From: Aeromonadaceae bacterium
Lineage (GTDB): Bacteria > Pseudomonadota > Gammaproteobacteria > Enterobacterales > Aeromonadaceae
Assembly (NCBI GenBank): GCA_021209335.1
Contig: JAJOIN010000026.1
Span: forward strand, 1 to 55,361
DNA length: 55,361 nt
Direction: 5' to 3'
Of this stretch, positions 18,124 through 25,945 are shown in pieces. How positions within the stretch are numbered: the first letter of the stretch is position 1; every line of letters begins with the position of its first letter. A model generated the notes under the pieces. The model searched no databases, was not told where the DNA came from, and saw only the letters and a list, made by a program, of their open reading frames with translations. The position numbers and the translations under genes were made by a program.

Positions 18124-18537
18124 ATGGATACTCTGCTCATTCTGTTTTTGTTGGTAACGCTGGCGCTGGCGATTGCAAGCGCCGGTGTTTTATTTTTGTG
18201 GCGTCAAATCGCGCATCTGCAGCGCAAGCTGTCGGCCATGGAGCTGTTGATCAAAGAGCTGACGCGGGTCAAGGAAAGCACCCGCAAACAACTCACTGAA
18301 TTGCATGCCAACGCCCTGGGCGTGGGGGGCAAAGTGACCGAGATGGAAAAAGCCATACTGGCGGTGGCTGAGCGGCAGCAGGAGATCAGCCATCAGGATC
18401 CTGAGCGCAAGCTCTATAGCCGGGCAGCCAAGATGGTGGAGCTAGGGGCAGGGCTTGATGAGATCATGGCCGAATGCGAGATCCCCAAAGCCGAGGCGGA
18501 GTTGCTGATCTCGCTCCGCAGCAAAGCCGCAAGGTAG
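18124..18537 (+). CDS. DUF2802 family membrane-anchored coiled-coil protein
   Basis: A small protein of unknown function that in polar-flagellated gammaproteobacteria closes the chemotaxis operon. The 137 residues have an N-terminal membrane helix (about 4-27), a predicted coiled coil (about 30-95, rich in Leu/Glu/Lys) and a C-terminal segment resembling a small helical domain (AAKMVELGAGLDEIMAECEI, with AEAELLISL). It starts 4 bp after cheW. The name is based on order and character rather than a decisive motif. Confidence 0.8.
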   Translation: MDTLLILFLLVTLALAIASAGVLFLWRQIAHLQRKLSAMELLIKELTRVKESTRKQLTELHANALGVGGKVTEMEKAILAVAERQQEISHQDPERKLYSRAAKMVELGAGLDEIMAECEIPKAEAELLISLRSKAAR

Positions 18538-18651
18538 CACAGCCCAAAAGGCGTAGCCTGCACCTGTAGTTCACCTCATGGCCATCTGGTGAATGAGGCC
18601 ACTTTGCCTAGGGCCCACTTGTCAGGTCGGCCACTGCGGCAAGGTCGGCCT

Positions 18652-18963
18652 CTATGCTTGGGTGTTCACAGCCTGAGAGCCGTCGGGTCTGCGCCAGTGT
18701 TCGGGATAACGCCCCTGGAGCAAAAAGGAGTAGGCCAGGATCTCGGCAATCACCACATACAGCGCCGGTGGAATTGCCTCGCCTGTTTGCAGCCCCAACA
18801 GCCGCTCGAGTAACTGCGGATCCTCATGAATATAGAGCCCCTCTTCCCGGGCTCTGGCCAATATCTGTTCTGCGGCCTCAGCACAGCCTCGGCTGCTGAC
18901 ATGGGGAGCTTGCTGTCCGTCATAACGCAAGCCGATGGCCTGCTTTTCTTGATGGTTCGTCAT
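18652..18963 (-). CDS. FlhB C-terminal domain-like protein (FlhX/YlqH type)
   Basis: The 103 residues align by eye with the cytoplasmic C-terminal part of FlhB. AIGLRYDGQQAP corresponds to FlhB YAVALKYDRTKPKGAP, and VVIAEILAYSFLLQG to MAVAQILAYVYQLQA. There are no membrane helices, and the protein begins just after where the NPTH cleavage site would be, so it resembles the FlhB fragment released by autocleavage. In Helicobacter a protein of this type (FlhX) can stand in for that fragment. Its start overlaps the stop of the upstream FliK-like gene by 4 bp, so the two are coupled. A role in export switching is inference. Confidence 0.88.
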   Translation of the reverse strand: MTNHQEKQAIGLRYDGQQAPHVSSRGCAEAAEQILARAREEGLYIHEDPQLLERLLGLQTGEAIPPALYVVIAEILAYSFLLQGRYPEHWRRPDGSQAVNTQA

Positions 18964-20747
18964 ATATGGATCGAAAGACCGTCCTGTGTGTTGTCACCGG
19001 GGGCTTGTGGTGGTTTCACCTTGCCTTGCCGACAATGAAATCCGGTGGCCTGTAACCCCAAGTCCGCAAAGCGTGCCGCCAACTGAGGAAGTGTGGCTTT
19101 CACTCGATCCACCCCCTGAGCCTGTTCGGCGATGACCATGATGCCAATATCCGGGAGCTGCAATCTTACCTTGATGTGCAGTGGCCCCACCCCTTCTGGT
19201 TCAAGGTAAAAACTCAATAGCCAGTGATAGTCCTGTGCCGTGCTGCCGCCCCTTTGAATGCTCAGCGATGGCTCATGGGAGCGCTGCGGCGTCGGGGGGA
19301 GCGGACATAACCAGGGCAGGTTGCTGGCCCCTGTCTCCTGCTGGTTGCCCTGACGCTGTTCGACCAGCTGCAGGCTGGCGGTACCGAGGCGATGCAGCAA
19401 GCCGGCACTGACTGGCGACTCGTCGGCCGGCGGGTTCCTGCTCTGGCTGCTGCCAGGCGTCGCCATGGCCTGGGCAAGGCGTTGACTCAATAGCTGTACC
19501 AGCCAGTGCTGCAGACCTTTTCCTAAGGCTGTATCCGTGCCGAGCGGAGCACTCATGAAGCGAAGCCACTGTTCAACCCGGTGCGGACTATCCAGCGGGT
19601 GCTGCAGGTCGGATGTAAGCTGTGCCAGGGTGGACGCCAGGTTAGCCGGCAAGCTCTGGGGGCGGCAGCTGTGCAGCAGGCGAACCAGTTGCGGCAGGGC
19701 GGCAAGGGCACTATCTGCAGGAGGCAAGGGGCTGTCGGCCTGATCGGGTGTATCGGGCACCAAACCCGCCAGGCCCAGCAACGCCTCCCAAGTGAAAGCA
19801 GGGATGGCGGGTCTAGGCTGACCCGCCGGGCTAGCTACGGCGGCGGGGGCTGCTTGGCTTACGGCTGGACTTGACGTTAGGCGCTGGGACTGTAACAGCC
19901 GCTTGACACCCTCTAGTAAGACGGCAGCTTGGCGCTGCGGCTCCACGGCGGTATAGCGTGAGGACGCGTTGGGCGATGGGGCCGGCTCGTCAGCCGTCAT
20001 CGCTTCGCCTGATAAGGCATTGCCTTGCGGTGCGACCGGCGGCGGTGTCTTGCTGGGCATGGCGGCCGATGGCTGTAGCAAGGGCAAGGTTGCTTTGAGC
20101 AGCGGCAACAGCTGACGTGGGCTCAGGGCGGTATTGGTTGGCGAAGCAGAACTGCTCTGCGCCGCGTCTCGCTGGGAGGCGACGACTGTCTTAGTGTGTT
20201 GGCGAAACTGATGTTGTTCCTGCGGACTTAACTGCGCCATCAAGCGAGGATGTTGGGCCATCAACTGCAGGGTCCATTGCAGCAAGGCCCGGCCCAGCGA
20301 AGGTTGTCGTTGCAGCAACTGTAGAAGGGCACTCTCCTGGCTGAGGCCAGTGGAGGACACCTGCATTGCTGAGCCTTGCGGCTGTACTGGGCTGGTAGGG
20401 ACCTGGCTACCCAGGCGCAAACCGGGTTCCAGCTTGATTAGGGGCGCTAGCAGCCGGTTTAGCCACTGTAGACCGTTTGCCGTGTCATCGACGCCGAGGG
20501 ATGGCTCCGTTGTGGCTTGCGGGGTATTTTGCAACAGCACCGCTGGGATCTGACGCAGCAGGGTCTGGAGGCTCTGCGCCAGGGATGCCGGCAGTTGGCC
20601 CTGAGCGGGTGAGGTCTGGCGCAAAAAGGCGTCCAACAGGGGCAGCGGCAAGGCGGCCAGCTTAGGCAGTTGCGGTGCTTGGACAGTACTCTGCTCGTCG
20701 CTCTGAGCGGCAACGGGGCGCTCCGGCTGCCAGTGAATCGATGACAC
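18960..20747 (-). CDS. Second FliK-like hook-length control family protein
   Basis: The 595 residues from a GTG at 20747 have an AGAGGA ribosome site 5 bp upstream. The frame continues upstream to an ATG at 20870, but that extension looks like an accidental signal peptide and is rejected. Most of the protein is Gln/Pro/Leu/Ala-rich low-complexity sequence. The last about 120 residues carry the FliK-type C-terminal domain (WLLSFYLEPEGVGPLHIKV, then QAQGVDRVKATLPQLAARF). It is coupled to the FlhB-like gene and sits behind a sigma-28-type promoter, so it is probably expressed late in flagellar assembly. Its partner could be FlhB itself or the small FlhB-like protein. Confidence 0.85.
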   Translation of the reverse strand: MSSIHWQPERPVAAQSDEQSTVQAPQLPKLAALPLPLLDAFLRQTSPAQGQLPASLAQSLQTLLRQIPAVLLQNTPQATTEPSLGVDDTANGLQWLNRLLAPLIKLEPGLRLGSQVPTSPVQPQGSAMQVSSTGLSQESALLQLLQRQPSLGRALLQWTLQLMAQHPRLMAQLSPQEQHQFRQHTKTVVASQRDAAQSSSASPTNTALSPRQLLPLLKATLPLLQPSAAMPSKTPPPVAPQGNALSGEAMTADEPAPSPNASSRYTAVEPQRQAAVLLEGVKRLLQSQRLTSSPAVSQAAPAAVASPAGQPRPAIPAFTWEALLGLAGLVPDTPDQADSPLPPADSALAALPQLVRLLHSCRPQSLPANLASTLAQLTSDLQHPLDSPHRVEQWLRFMSAPLGTDTALGKGLQHWLVQLLSQRLAQAMATPGSSQSRNPPADESPVSAGLLHRLGTASLQLVEQRQGNQQETGASNLPWLCPLPPTPQRSHEPSLSIQRGGSTAQDYHWLLSFYLEPEGVGPLHIKVRLQLPDIGIMVIAEQAQGVDRVKATLPQLAARFADLGLQATGFHCRQGKVKPPQAPGDNTQDGLSIHI

Positions 20748-20886
20748 CTCAATCCTCTTTGCTGGTATTTTATCTGACCTATGGGGACATGATGTGGGTG
20801 TTAGGCCGACCATAACCTCAGCCCGGCACATGGCTGAACAACCACTCAGTAGCAGTAAAGAAATCGCCACTGTCGCCCTTGTTACT

Positions 20887-20913
20887 TCATCGGCAAGATG
20901 AGTCTGGACTTGA
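20887..20913 (-). promoter_or_regulatory. Candidate sigma-28 (FliA) promoter for the FliK-like/FlhX-like pair
   Basis: On the minus strand TCAAGT (20913-20908) is followed after 13 bp by GCCGATGA (20894-20887). This equals the E. coli spacing TAAAGT-N13-GCCGATAA and the Pseudomonas/Vibrio -35 form TCAAG. Only one base of the -10 element differs. It lies 140 bp upstream of the GTG start. The rest of the 361-bp divergent gap to mlaA holds nothing else I can name. Confidence 0.6.
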
Positions 20914-21108
20914 AGCCGTTAACCCGGTTATTGCCTAGTCCGACCGGCTTTTTCCCGGTTCAGGTGGTGGTTGGCTACCCGGCTCTTTGGGCCGCGATGA
21001 GGCCGAGCATAAAAGCAGGGTGCACTGAATCACACTTTTGGACGATAATCTCATATTATTGACGGCTTAGTTCAGCGCGCCGTGCATCGCGCATGTTTGG
21101 GGAAAGGA

Positions 21109-21933
21109 ATGCAGTTTTCGTATCGTGCCTTAGTGTTTGCCTTGTCCATGGCATTGGCTCCCGCCTTGTTGGCGGAAACCGCCAAGCAGTTGGAGTCGGC
21201 TCAATCGGACACCTCGCCTGAAGCGCCTTCGGCTGCCCGCTTGTATCAGGGGCCCGGTGGAGCCAGCGATCATTTTGAATCGATCAACCGCAGCTTGTGG
21301 TGGTTTAACTACGACATCATGGATCGCAAGGCGGTGCGTCCGGTGGTGCATTGGTATGCAGACACAGTACCCGAACCCTTGCGTGACGGCGTGGCCAACT
21401 TTGCCAATAACTTTGAAGAGCCTAATAACTTTGTCAACAACCTCCTGATCTGGGATCTTCGCGGCTCCTTTGGCAGTGTGTTTCGCTTCATGGTGAATAC
21501 AACCGTGGGACTTGGCGGTTTTATTGACGTGGCCTCCCGGCTGGGGGTGGAGCGAAATCCCATGGAGATGACCACTGTGCTGGGTAAATGGTCGATCGAC
21601 CAGGGGCCCTATATCATGTTTCCCGTGTATGGGCCCAGCACGGTGCGCGGTACCGTCGGCGATGTGGTGGATGGCCTCTATTTCCCGTTCAGTGAGATGA
21701 CCTTTGTCATGAAGGCTACTCGCTGGGGGCTGGATGGTTTGTCAGTTCGCAGCCAGGTGATAGCCCAGGAACCCATGTTGGACAATTCCCTGGATCCCTA
21801 TGCCAACATTCGTGATTTCTTTTTGCAGTATGAAGAGGCCAAGGTGCAAGGTCAGGCGGGGCCTCAGGGCTTGCTACCGGCCGAATCGGCGGAGCCCGGA
21901 CTGGATGACTACCTGGACGAGATTGATCAGTAG
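21109..21933 (+). CDS. mlaA: MlaA (VacJ) outer membrane phospholipid-removal protein
   Basis: Removes phospholipids from the outer leaflet of the outer membrane and hands them to the MlaC shuttle. It has 274 residues from the ATG at 21109 (GGGGAAAGG upstream). Family blocks FESINRSLWWFNYDIMDR, VGLGGFIDVASRLGVE and YIMFPVYGPSTVRGTVGDVVD are present. Unusually, the N-terminus (MQFSYRALVFALSMALAPALLA) is a plain Sec signal with no lipobox Cys, whereas E. coli MlaA is a lipoprotein. It is a single-gene unit with its own terminator. Confidence 0.93.
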   Translation: MQFSYRALVFALSMALAPALLAETAKQLESAQSDTSPEAPSAARLYQGPGGASDHFESINRSLWWFNYDIMDRKAVRPVVHWYADTVPEPLRDGVANFANNFEEPNNFVNNLLIWDLRGSFGSVFRFMVNTTVGLGGFIDVASRLGVERNPMEMTTVLGKWSIDQGPYIMFPVYGPSTVRGTVGDVVDGLYFPFSEMTFVMKATRWGLDGLSVRSQVIAQEPMLDNSLDPYANIRDFFLQYEEAKVQGQAGPQGLLPAESAEPGLDDYLDEIDQ

Positions 21934-21952
21934 CCCAGCGAGCGTGATGAGC

Positions 21953-21984
21953 AGGCCGGTCTTGATGACCGGCCTTGTTGTTTT
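21953..21984 (+). terminator. Rho-independent terminator after mlaA
   Basis: Stem AGGCCGGTC / GACCGGCCT with a short TTGAT loop, followed by TTGTTGTTTT. It starts 20 bp after the mlaA stop. Confidence 0.85.
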
Positions 21985-22113
21985 AGCGCTGTGGCAACCG
22001 GCGGCCTGTGATGGCGGACTTGCAAATCTGTGCAGGCTTGGTATGGTGAGGCATCCGCTAGCTACAAAGCTCAACCAAGTCAATACTGATAGTGATTTTG
22101 TAGTCGGCATGGC

Positions 22114-22131
22114 CGTAAAGAAAAGTTTACT
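22114..22131 (+). promoter_or_regulatory. TyrR box upstream of aroF
   Basis: GTAAA-N6-TTTAC (22115-22119 and 22126-22130) matches the palindromic core of the TyrR consensus TGTAAA-N6-TTTACA; only the outermost T/A pair differs. It ends 11 bp before the ATG of aroF, a position suited to repression. E. coli aroF-tyrA is repressed by TyrR with tyrosine. Confidence 0.7.
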
Positions 22132-22142
22132 TGGTGATTCCC

Positions 22143-23216
22143 ATGCAGAAAGATGTGCTCAATGACGTCAATATCCAATCCGAAAAGGTGCTGATGACCC
22201 CGGCGGAGCTCAAGCAGCTCTACCCTGTCTCTGAGGCGGCCCGTGCTTACATCAGTCAGGCCCGCAAGAGCATCGCCGACATAGTGCAGCAGCGCGATCA
22301 CCGTCTGCTGGTGATCTGTGGGCCCTGCTCTATTCACGACATGGAGGCGGCCAAGGAGTATGCCCGCCGTCTGAAGACGCTGCATGATCAATACGCCGAT
22401 TCGCTATACATAGTCATGCGCGTCTACTTTGAGAAGCCGCGCACCACGGTCGGCTGGAAGGGCTTCATCAATGATCCGAATCTGGATGGTACCTTTGACG
22501 TCGAGCTGGGGTTGAAGAAGGCACGCGAGCTGCTGGTCTGGTTGGCTGAACTTCAATTGCCGCTGGCAACCGAGGCCTTGGATCCCATCAGTCCGCAATA
22601 CCTGGCAGATCTCTTCTCCTGGTCCGCCATCGGTGCTCGTACCACAGAATCTCAAACTCACAGAGAGATGGCTTCGGGTCTGTCTATGCCGGTGGGCTTT
22701 AAAAACGGTACCGATGGCAATCTGGATACTGCCATCAATGCGTTGCAGGCGGCCTCTTCCAGCCACTCCTTCATGGGGATCAACCAGCAGGGTCAGGTGG
22801 CACTATTGCAGACCCAGGGCAATCCGGATGGCCATGTGATACTGCGTGGTGGCAAGCATCCCAACTATGACTCTGTGAATGTAGCCTTGGCCGAGCAGGC
22901 CTTGGCCAAGGCGGGCCTGCCGGCGCGACTGGTGGTGGATTGCAGCCACGGCAACTCCAGCAAAAACCACCGGCTGCAACCTCTGGTGGCCGCCAATGTG
23001 CTGCATCAGATCCAGGATGGCAACCGCTCCATCATTGGCATCATGCTCGAGTCCAATATCGGTGAGGGCAATCAGTCCAGCGAACAGCCCAAGTGTGACA
23101 TGCAGTATGGGGTGTCCATCACGGATGCCTGCATCGATTGGGAAACCACTGCCACCCTGCTGGCTCACTGTCATCGCCAGCTGGCGGATGCCCTCAAGAC
23201 TCGACTGTCGGCCTGA
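22143..23216 (+). CDS. aroF: DAHP synthase, AroF type (tyrosine-sensitive)
   Basis: First step of the shikimate pathway: phosphoenolpyruvate plus erythrose 4-phosphate to DAHP. The protein is 357 aa from the ATG at 22143. A GTG at 22131 is rejected because it falls inside the TyrR box, and E. coli AroF also begins MQKD. Conserved blocks are CGPCSIHD, RVYFEKPRTTVGWKG, SAIGARTTESQTHRE and DCSHGNSSKN. The AroF rather than AroG/AroH type is suggested by the N-terminus, the TyrR box and tyrA immediately downstream. Confidence 0.93.
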   Translation: MQKDVLNDVNIQSEKVLMTPAELKQLYPVSEAARAYISQARKSIADIVQQRDHRLLVICGPCSIHDMEAAKEYARRLKTLHDQYADSLYIVMRVYFEKPRTTVGWKGFINDPNLDGTFDVELGLKKARELLVWLAELQLPLATEALDPISPQYLADLFSWSAIGARTTESQTHREMASGLSMPVGFKNGTDGNLDTAINALQAASSSHSFMGINQQGQVALLQTQGNPDGHVILRGGKHPNYDSVNVALAEQALAKAGLPARLVVDCSHGNSSKNHRLQPLVAANVLHQIQDGNRSIIGIMLESNIGEGNQSSEQPKCDMQYGVSITDACIDWETTATLLAHCHRQLADALKTRLSA

Positions 23217-23230
23217 TGACCCCGCATAAT

Positions 23231-23265
23231 GGGGGGCAGCCGTGAGGTCAGCCCCCTTATTTTTG
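23231..23265 (+). terminator. Possible weak terminator/attenuator between aroF and tyrA
   Basis: GGGGGC and GCCCCC arms enclose about 13 nt (which can pair further, GCC/GGT), followed by TTATTTTT. It lies between two genes normally co-transcribed, so partial termination is more likely than full termination. Confidence 0.5.
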
Positions 23266-23276
23266 GATGAGTTTGC

Positions 23277-24409
23277 ATGAATGATGAATTGAATGCCCTG
23301 AGGGATCAGATCGATGGGGTGGATCAGCAGTTAGTTGCCTTATTGGCGCGCGACTGGCGCTGGTGGCGGAAGTGGGGGAGGTGAAGAGTCGCCATGGCCT
23401 GCCTATCTATGCCCCGGATCGGGAGGCAGCCATGTTGGCTCGCCGGCGGGACGAGGCGGCTCAGCAGGGGGTGCCACCGGATCTGATTGAGGATGTGCTG
23501 CGTCGTGTGATGCGGGAGTCCTATAGCAGCGAGAATGACTCCGGCTTCAAATGTGTTAACCCGGCATTACGCCAGATCGTGGTGGTAGGGGGTGCCGGCC
23601 AGCTGGGGCGGCTGTTCGTCAACATGTTCCGCCTGTCTGGCTATCAGGTGGCGGTGCTGGAGCGGGATGACTGGGGTCATGCCGATGCCTTGCTGAGTCA
23701 GGCCGGCATGGTGGTGGTGGCCGTGCCCATCGAGAACACCTGTGATGTCATCGATCGTCTCACCCATTTACCGGCCGATTGTGTGCTGGTGGATCTGACC
23801 AGCATCAAGCAGCGCCCCTTAAGCCACATGCTGTCGGCCCACACCGGCCCTGTGCTGGGCTTGCATCCCATGTTTGGCCCGGATGTCTCCAGCTTGGCCA
23901 AGCAAGTGGTGGTTTGTTGTCATGGCCGTGATGAGGCCGCCTACCAGTGGCTACTGGATCAGATGCGTATCTGGGGGGTGCGTCTGCACAGTGTGGCCGC
24001 TGAGGAGCACGATAACGCCATGAGTCTGATCCAGGCGCTGCGTCACTTCACCAGTTTCGTCTACGGGGTACATCTGTGTGATGAACAGGCGGATCTCAAA
24101 CGCCTGCTGGCACTCAGCTCGCCCATCTATCGGCTGGAGCTGGCCATGGTGGGCCGGTTGTTTGCGCAGGATCCGGCCTTGTATGCTGACATCATCTTGT
24201 CCTCCCCTCTCAACGTGCAGATGATACGGCGTTATCATCAGCGCATGGGGCAGGCCATCAGTTGCCTGGAAAGTGGAGATCGGCAGCGCTTCATTGACAC
24301 CTTTCACAAGGTCTCCGCATTCTTTGGTGACTATGCCGGCCAGTTTTTGCGGGAGAGCAAGCTGTTGCTGGCTCAGGCCCATGACGCTAGGCATCATGAG
24401 TCACTATGA
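23277..24409 (+). pseudogene. tyrA: Chorismate mutase/prephenate dehydrogenase TyrA, interrupted by a 1-bp frameshift
   Basis: Bifunctional enzyme of tyrosine synthesis. The frame from the ATG at 23277 begins like TyrA ([24 protein letters not shown]) but ends at a TGA at 23382 after 35 codons. The homologous sequence continues in the next frame from about 23351 ([20 protein letters not shown]) to 24409. Adding one base within GGCGCGCGAC near 23350 restores the expected [12 protein letters not shown]. The remaining 348 residues from a GTG at 23363 hold most of the chorismate mutase helices and the whole NAD-dependent dehydrogenase ([22 protein letters not shown]). A restart could give a dehydrogenase without the first mutase helix. 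Either a recent mutation or a sequencing error. Confidence 0.9.
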
Positions 24410-24427
24410 CGTGTTCAGGCTTAGACC

Positions 24428-24456
24428 AAAACGCCAGGCACTTGCCTGGCGTTTTT
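24428..24456. terminator. Bidirectional terminator between tyrA and pheA
   Basis: Hairpin ACGCCAGGCA-CTTG-style with arms CGCCAGGC / GCCTGGCG, preceded by a run of A and followed by a run of T, so it can serve both convergent genes. Confidence 0.9.
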
Positions 24457-24474
24457 GATCTGCCCACGGTGCGC

Positions 24475-25641
24475 TCATGGCATCAAGGCAGGGGCTATCT
24501 CAGTTGGCGCCACATCTTCGCTCGGATAGCAACCCAGTACCTTGAGACTGCGGGTCAAGGGGTAGAGCTCCTGTAGGGCCTTTTGCATGGCTTCGCTGTG
24601 GAGGTTGGCCGCCACGTCCATATAGAACATCTCCTCCCAGGGGTTCCCCTGGATCGGTCGCGACTCCAGCTTGGTCATGTTGATCTTATGGTTGCGCAGC
24701 ACCAGCAGTACCTCCACCAGGGCTCCGGCGTACTGGTTGGTTGACATTATGAGGGTGGTCTTGGCCGGCACCTGGGGCACCACCTCTATGGGTTTTGTTG
24801 CCACCACGATAAAGCGGGTCATGTTTTCTTGCTGATTAGCCAGGCCACTGGCGATGGCGGTCAGGCCAAACAGCTTGCCCCCGTCGGCGCTGCCGATGGC
24901 GGCCGCAGTGGGTGAGGCCAGCGCCTGAACCTTGGCCATGGCTGCAGAGGACGAATCGCAAAATACATGATGAATGTTAGGGTGTTGCGCCAGATAGCGG
25001 GAGCACTGTTGCAGGGGTTGCGGATGCCCATACAAGCGCTCAATGGCCTCCAGCTCAGTGGGGACAGCCACCAGCAGGCAGTGTTCTATCGGGTAGGTCA
25101 GCTCGCCGACGATAGACAGGCTGGTCTGTTGCATCAGATCGTACACTTCATTGATGGAGCCAGAACTGGTGTTCTCGATCGGCAGGACACCAAATTGGCA
25201 ACGTCCGTTTTCCACGGCTTCGATGACCTGGGCAAAGTTACTGCAGCTGTGCTCGCTAACCTGGCTATAACGCCCCAGATACTTGCGTGCTGCCAGACTG
25301 GAATAGGAGCCCAAGGGGCCCAAGTAGGCCACGCTGGTCTCATCATGAGCCTGAGCCGGGTTGGCCAGTCGTTGTAGGTAATCCTGCTGGGTCAGTACCG
25401 AATCCTCGATCACCAGATGATATAACTGGGTGACGTACTGGGCGCTCAGGCCCAGGGCCCGGCCCTGTTGGATGAGGCGCACCAGCAGATCCTGTTCGCG
25501 CCGCGTGTCACGGATGGGGCGTTGATCGGCCTGTTTGCTGCGGGCGACCTCCAGGCTCAGTTGACGGCGCCGGGCCAGCAGCGCTAGCAGGTCGGCGTCC
25601 AATTGGGTTATCTCGTTGCGAATCTCATCCAGTGTCGCCAT
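24475..25641 (-). CDS. pheA: Chorismate mutase/prephenate dehydratase PheA
   Basis: Bifunctional P-protein of phenylalanine synthesis (chorismate to prephenate to phenylpyruvate). The protein is 388 aa (E. coli 386) from the ATG at 25641; an upstream in-frame ATG would read through the attenuator hairpin and is rejected. It has an N-terminal chorismate mutase (about 1-90, DEIRNEITQLDADLLALLARR), a prephenate dehydratase (about 104-285, VAYLGPLGSYSSLAARK) and a C-terminal ACT domain with ESRPIQGNPWEEMFYMD, the Phe-binding ESRP motif. Because its mutase domain is intact it can supply prephenate even if TyrA is damaged. Confidence 0.95.
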   Translation of the reverse strand: MATLDEIRNEITQLDADLLALLARRRQLSLEVARSKQADQRPIRDTRREQDLLVRLIQQGRALGLSAQYVTQLYHLVIEDSVLTQQDYLQRLANPAQAHDETSVAYLGPLGSYSSLAARKYLGRYSQVSEHSCSNFAQVIEAVENGRCQFGVLPIENTSSGSINEVYDLMQQTSLSIVGELTYPIEHCLLVAVPTELEAIERLYGHPQPLQQCSRYLAQHPNIHHVFCDSSSAAMAKVQALASPTAAAIGSADGGKLFGLTAIASGLANQQENMTRFIVVATKPIEVVPQVPAKTTLIMSTNQYAGALVEVLLVLRNHKINMTKLESRPIQGNPWEEMFYMDVAANLHSEAMQKALQELYPLTRSLKVLGCYPSEDVAPTEIAPALMP

Positions 25642-25672
25642 CTTGGCTTCTCCCTTACTCCCGCATGGCACA

Positions 25673-25701
25673 AAAAAAAAGGCCTCCCGCAGGGGAGGCC
25701 T
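25673..25701 (-). terminator. pheA attenuator (intrinsic terminator in the leader)
   Basis: On the minus strand the arms GGCCTCCC / GGGAGGCC enclose a 4-nt loop (stem 25680-25701) and run straight into nine T. It lies 32 bp upstream of pheA and 14 bp beyond the stop of a Phe-rich short reading frame, the layout of a transcription attenuator. Confidence 0.88.
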
Positions 25702-25715
25702 CGCACTGTTCGTCT

Positions 25716-25799
25716 TCAGTTTCTCGGTTGCGTGGAGGCGCATCCCCAGGAGGGCGCTGCAAAAGAGACACTATAGAAAAACAGAGACCAAAATAACAT
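25716..25799 (-). CDS. Candidate pheA leader peptide (PheL-like)
   Basis: A 27-codon frame, starting MLFWSLFFYSVSFAAP, contains four Phe codons (positions 3, 7, 8, 13) and one Tyr within its first 13 residues, and ends just before the attenuator stem. In E. coli pheL does the same job: ribosome stalling at Phe codons prevents terminator formation. The sequence differs from E. coli PheL, and the ribosome site is weak (AAGG about 13 bp upstream), so the call rests on composition and position. Confidence 0.55.
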   Translation of the reverse strand: MLFWSLFFYSVSFAAPSWGCASTQPRN

Positions 25800-25900
25800 G
25801 CAATTCAACCTTGGTATCAAGGAACCATAGCAATACGTTAAAAGACAGAGTTATGCAAGCTTGGTGGGGAAATAAGCGCGAATTCGTTACCAATTGACGA

Positions 25901-25925
25901 AAAAGGCGCCTCAAGCGCGGCGCCT
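25901..25925 (-). terminator. Terminator after raiA
   Basis: On the minus strand the arms AGGCGCC / GGCGCCT have an 8-nt loop and are followed by TTTTT. It lies 21 bp past the raiA stop and separates raiA from the pheA leader. Confidence 0.85.
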
Positions 25926-25945
25926 TGCTGCAGATGAGTTGATCT

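Noticed and set aside
18538-18651. Terminator between the DUF2802 gene and the FlhB-like gene
   Set aside because: A weak TTCACC/GGTGAA hairpin exists but has a long loop and no T-run.
20748-20870. N-terminal extension of the FliK-like protein that looks like a lipoprotein signal (MAISLLLLSGC)
   Set aside because: FliK family proteins carry no Sec signal, the GTG at 20747 has a good AGAGGA site, and the extension lies between promoter and start.
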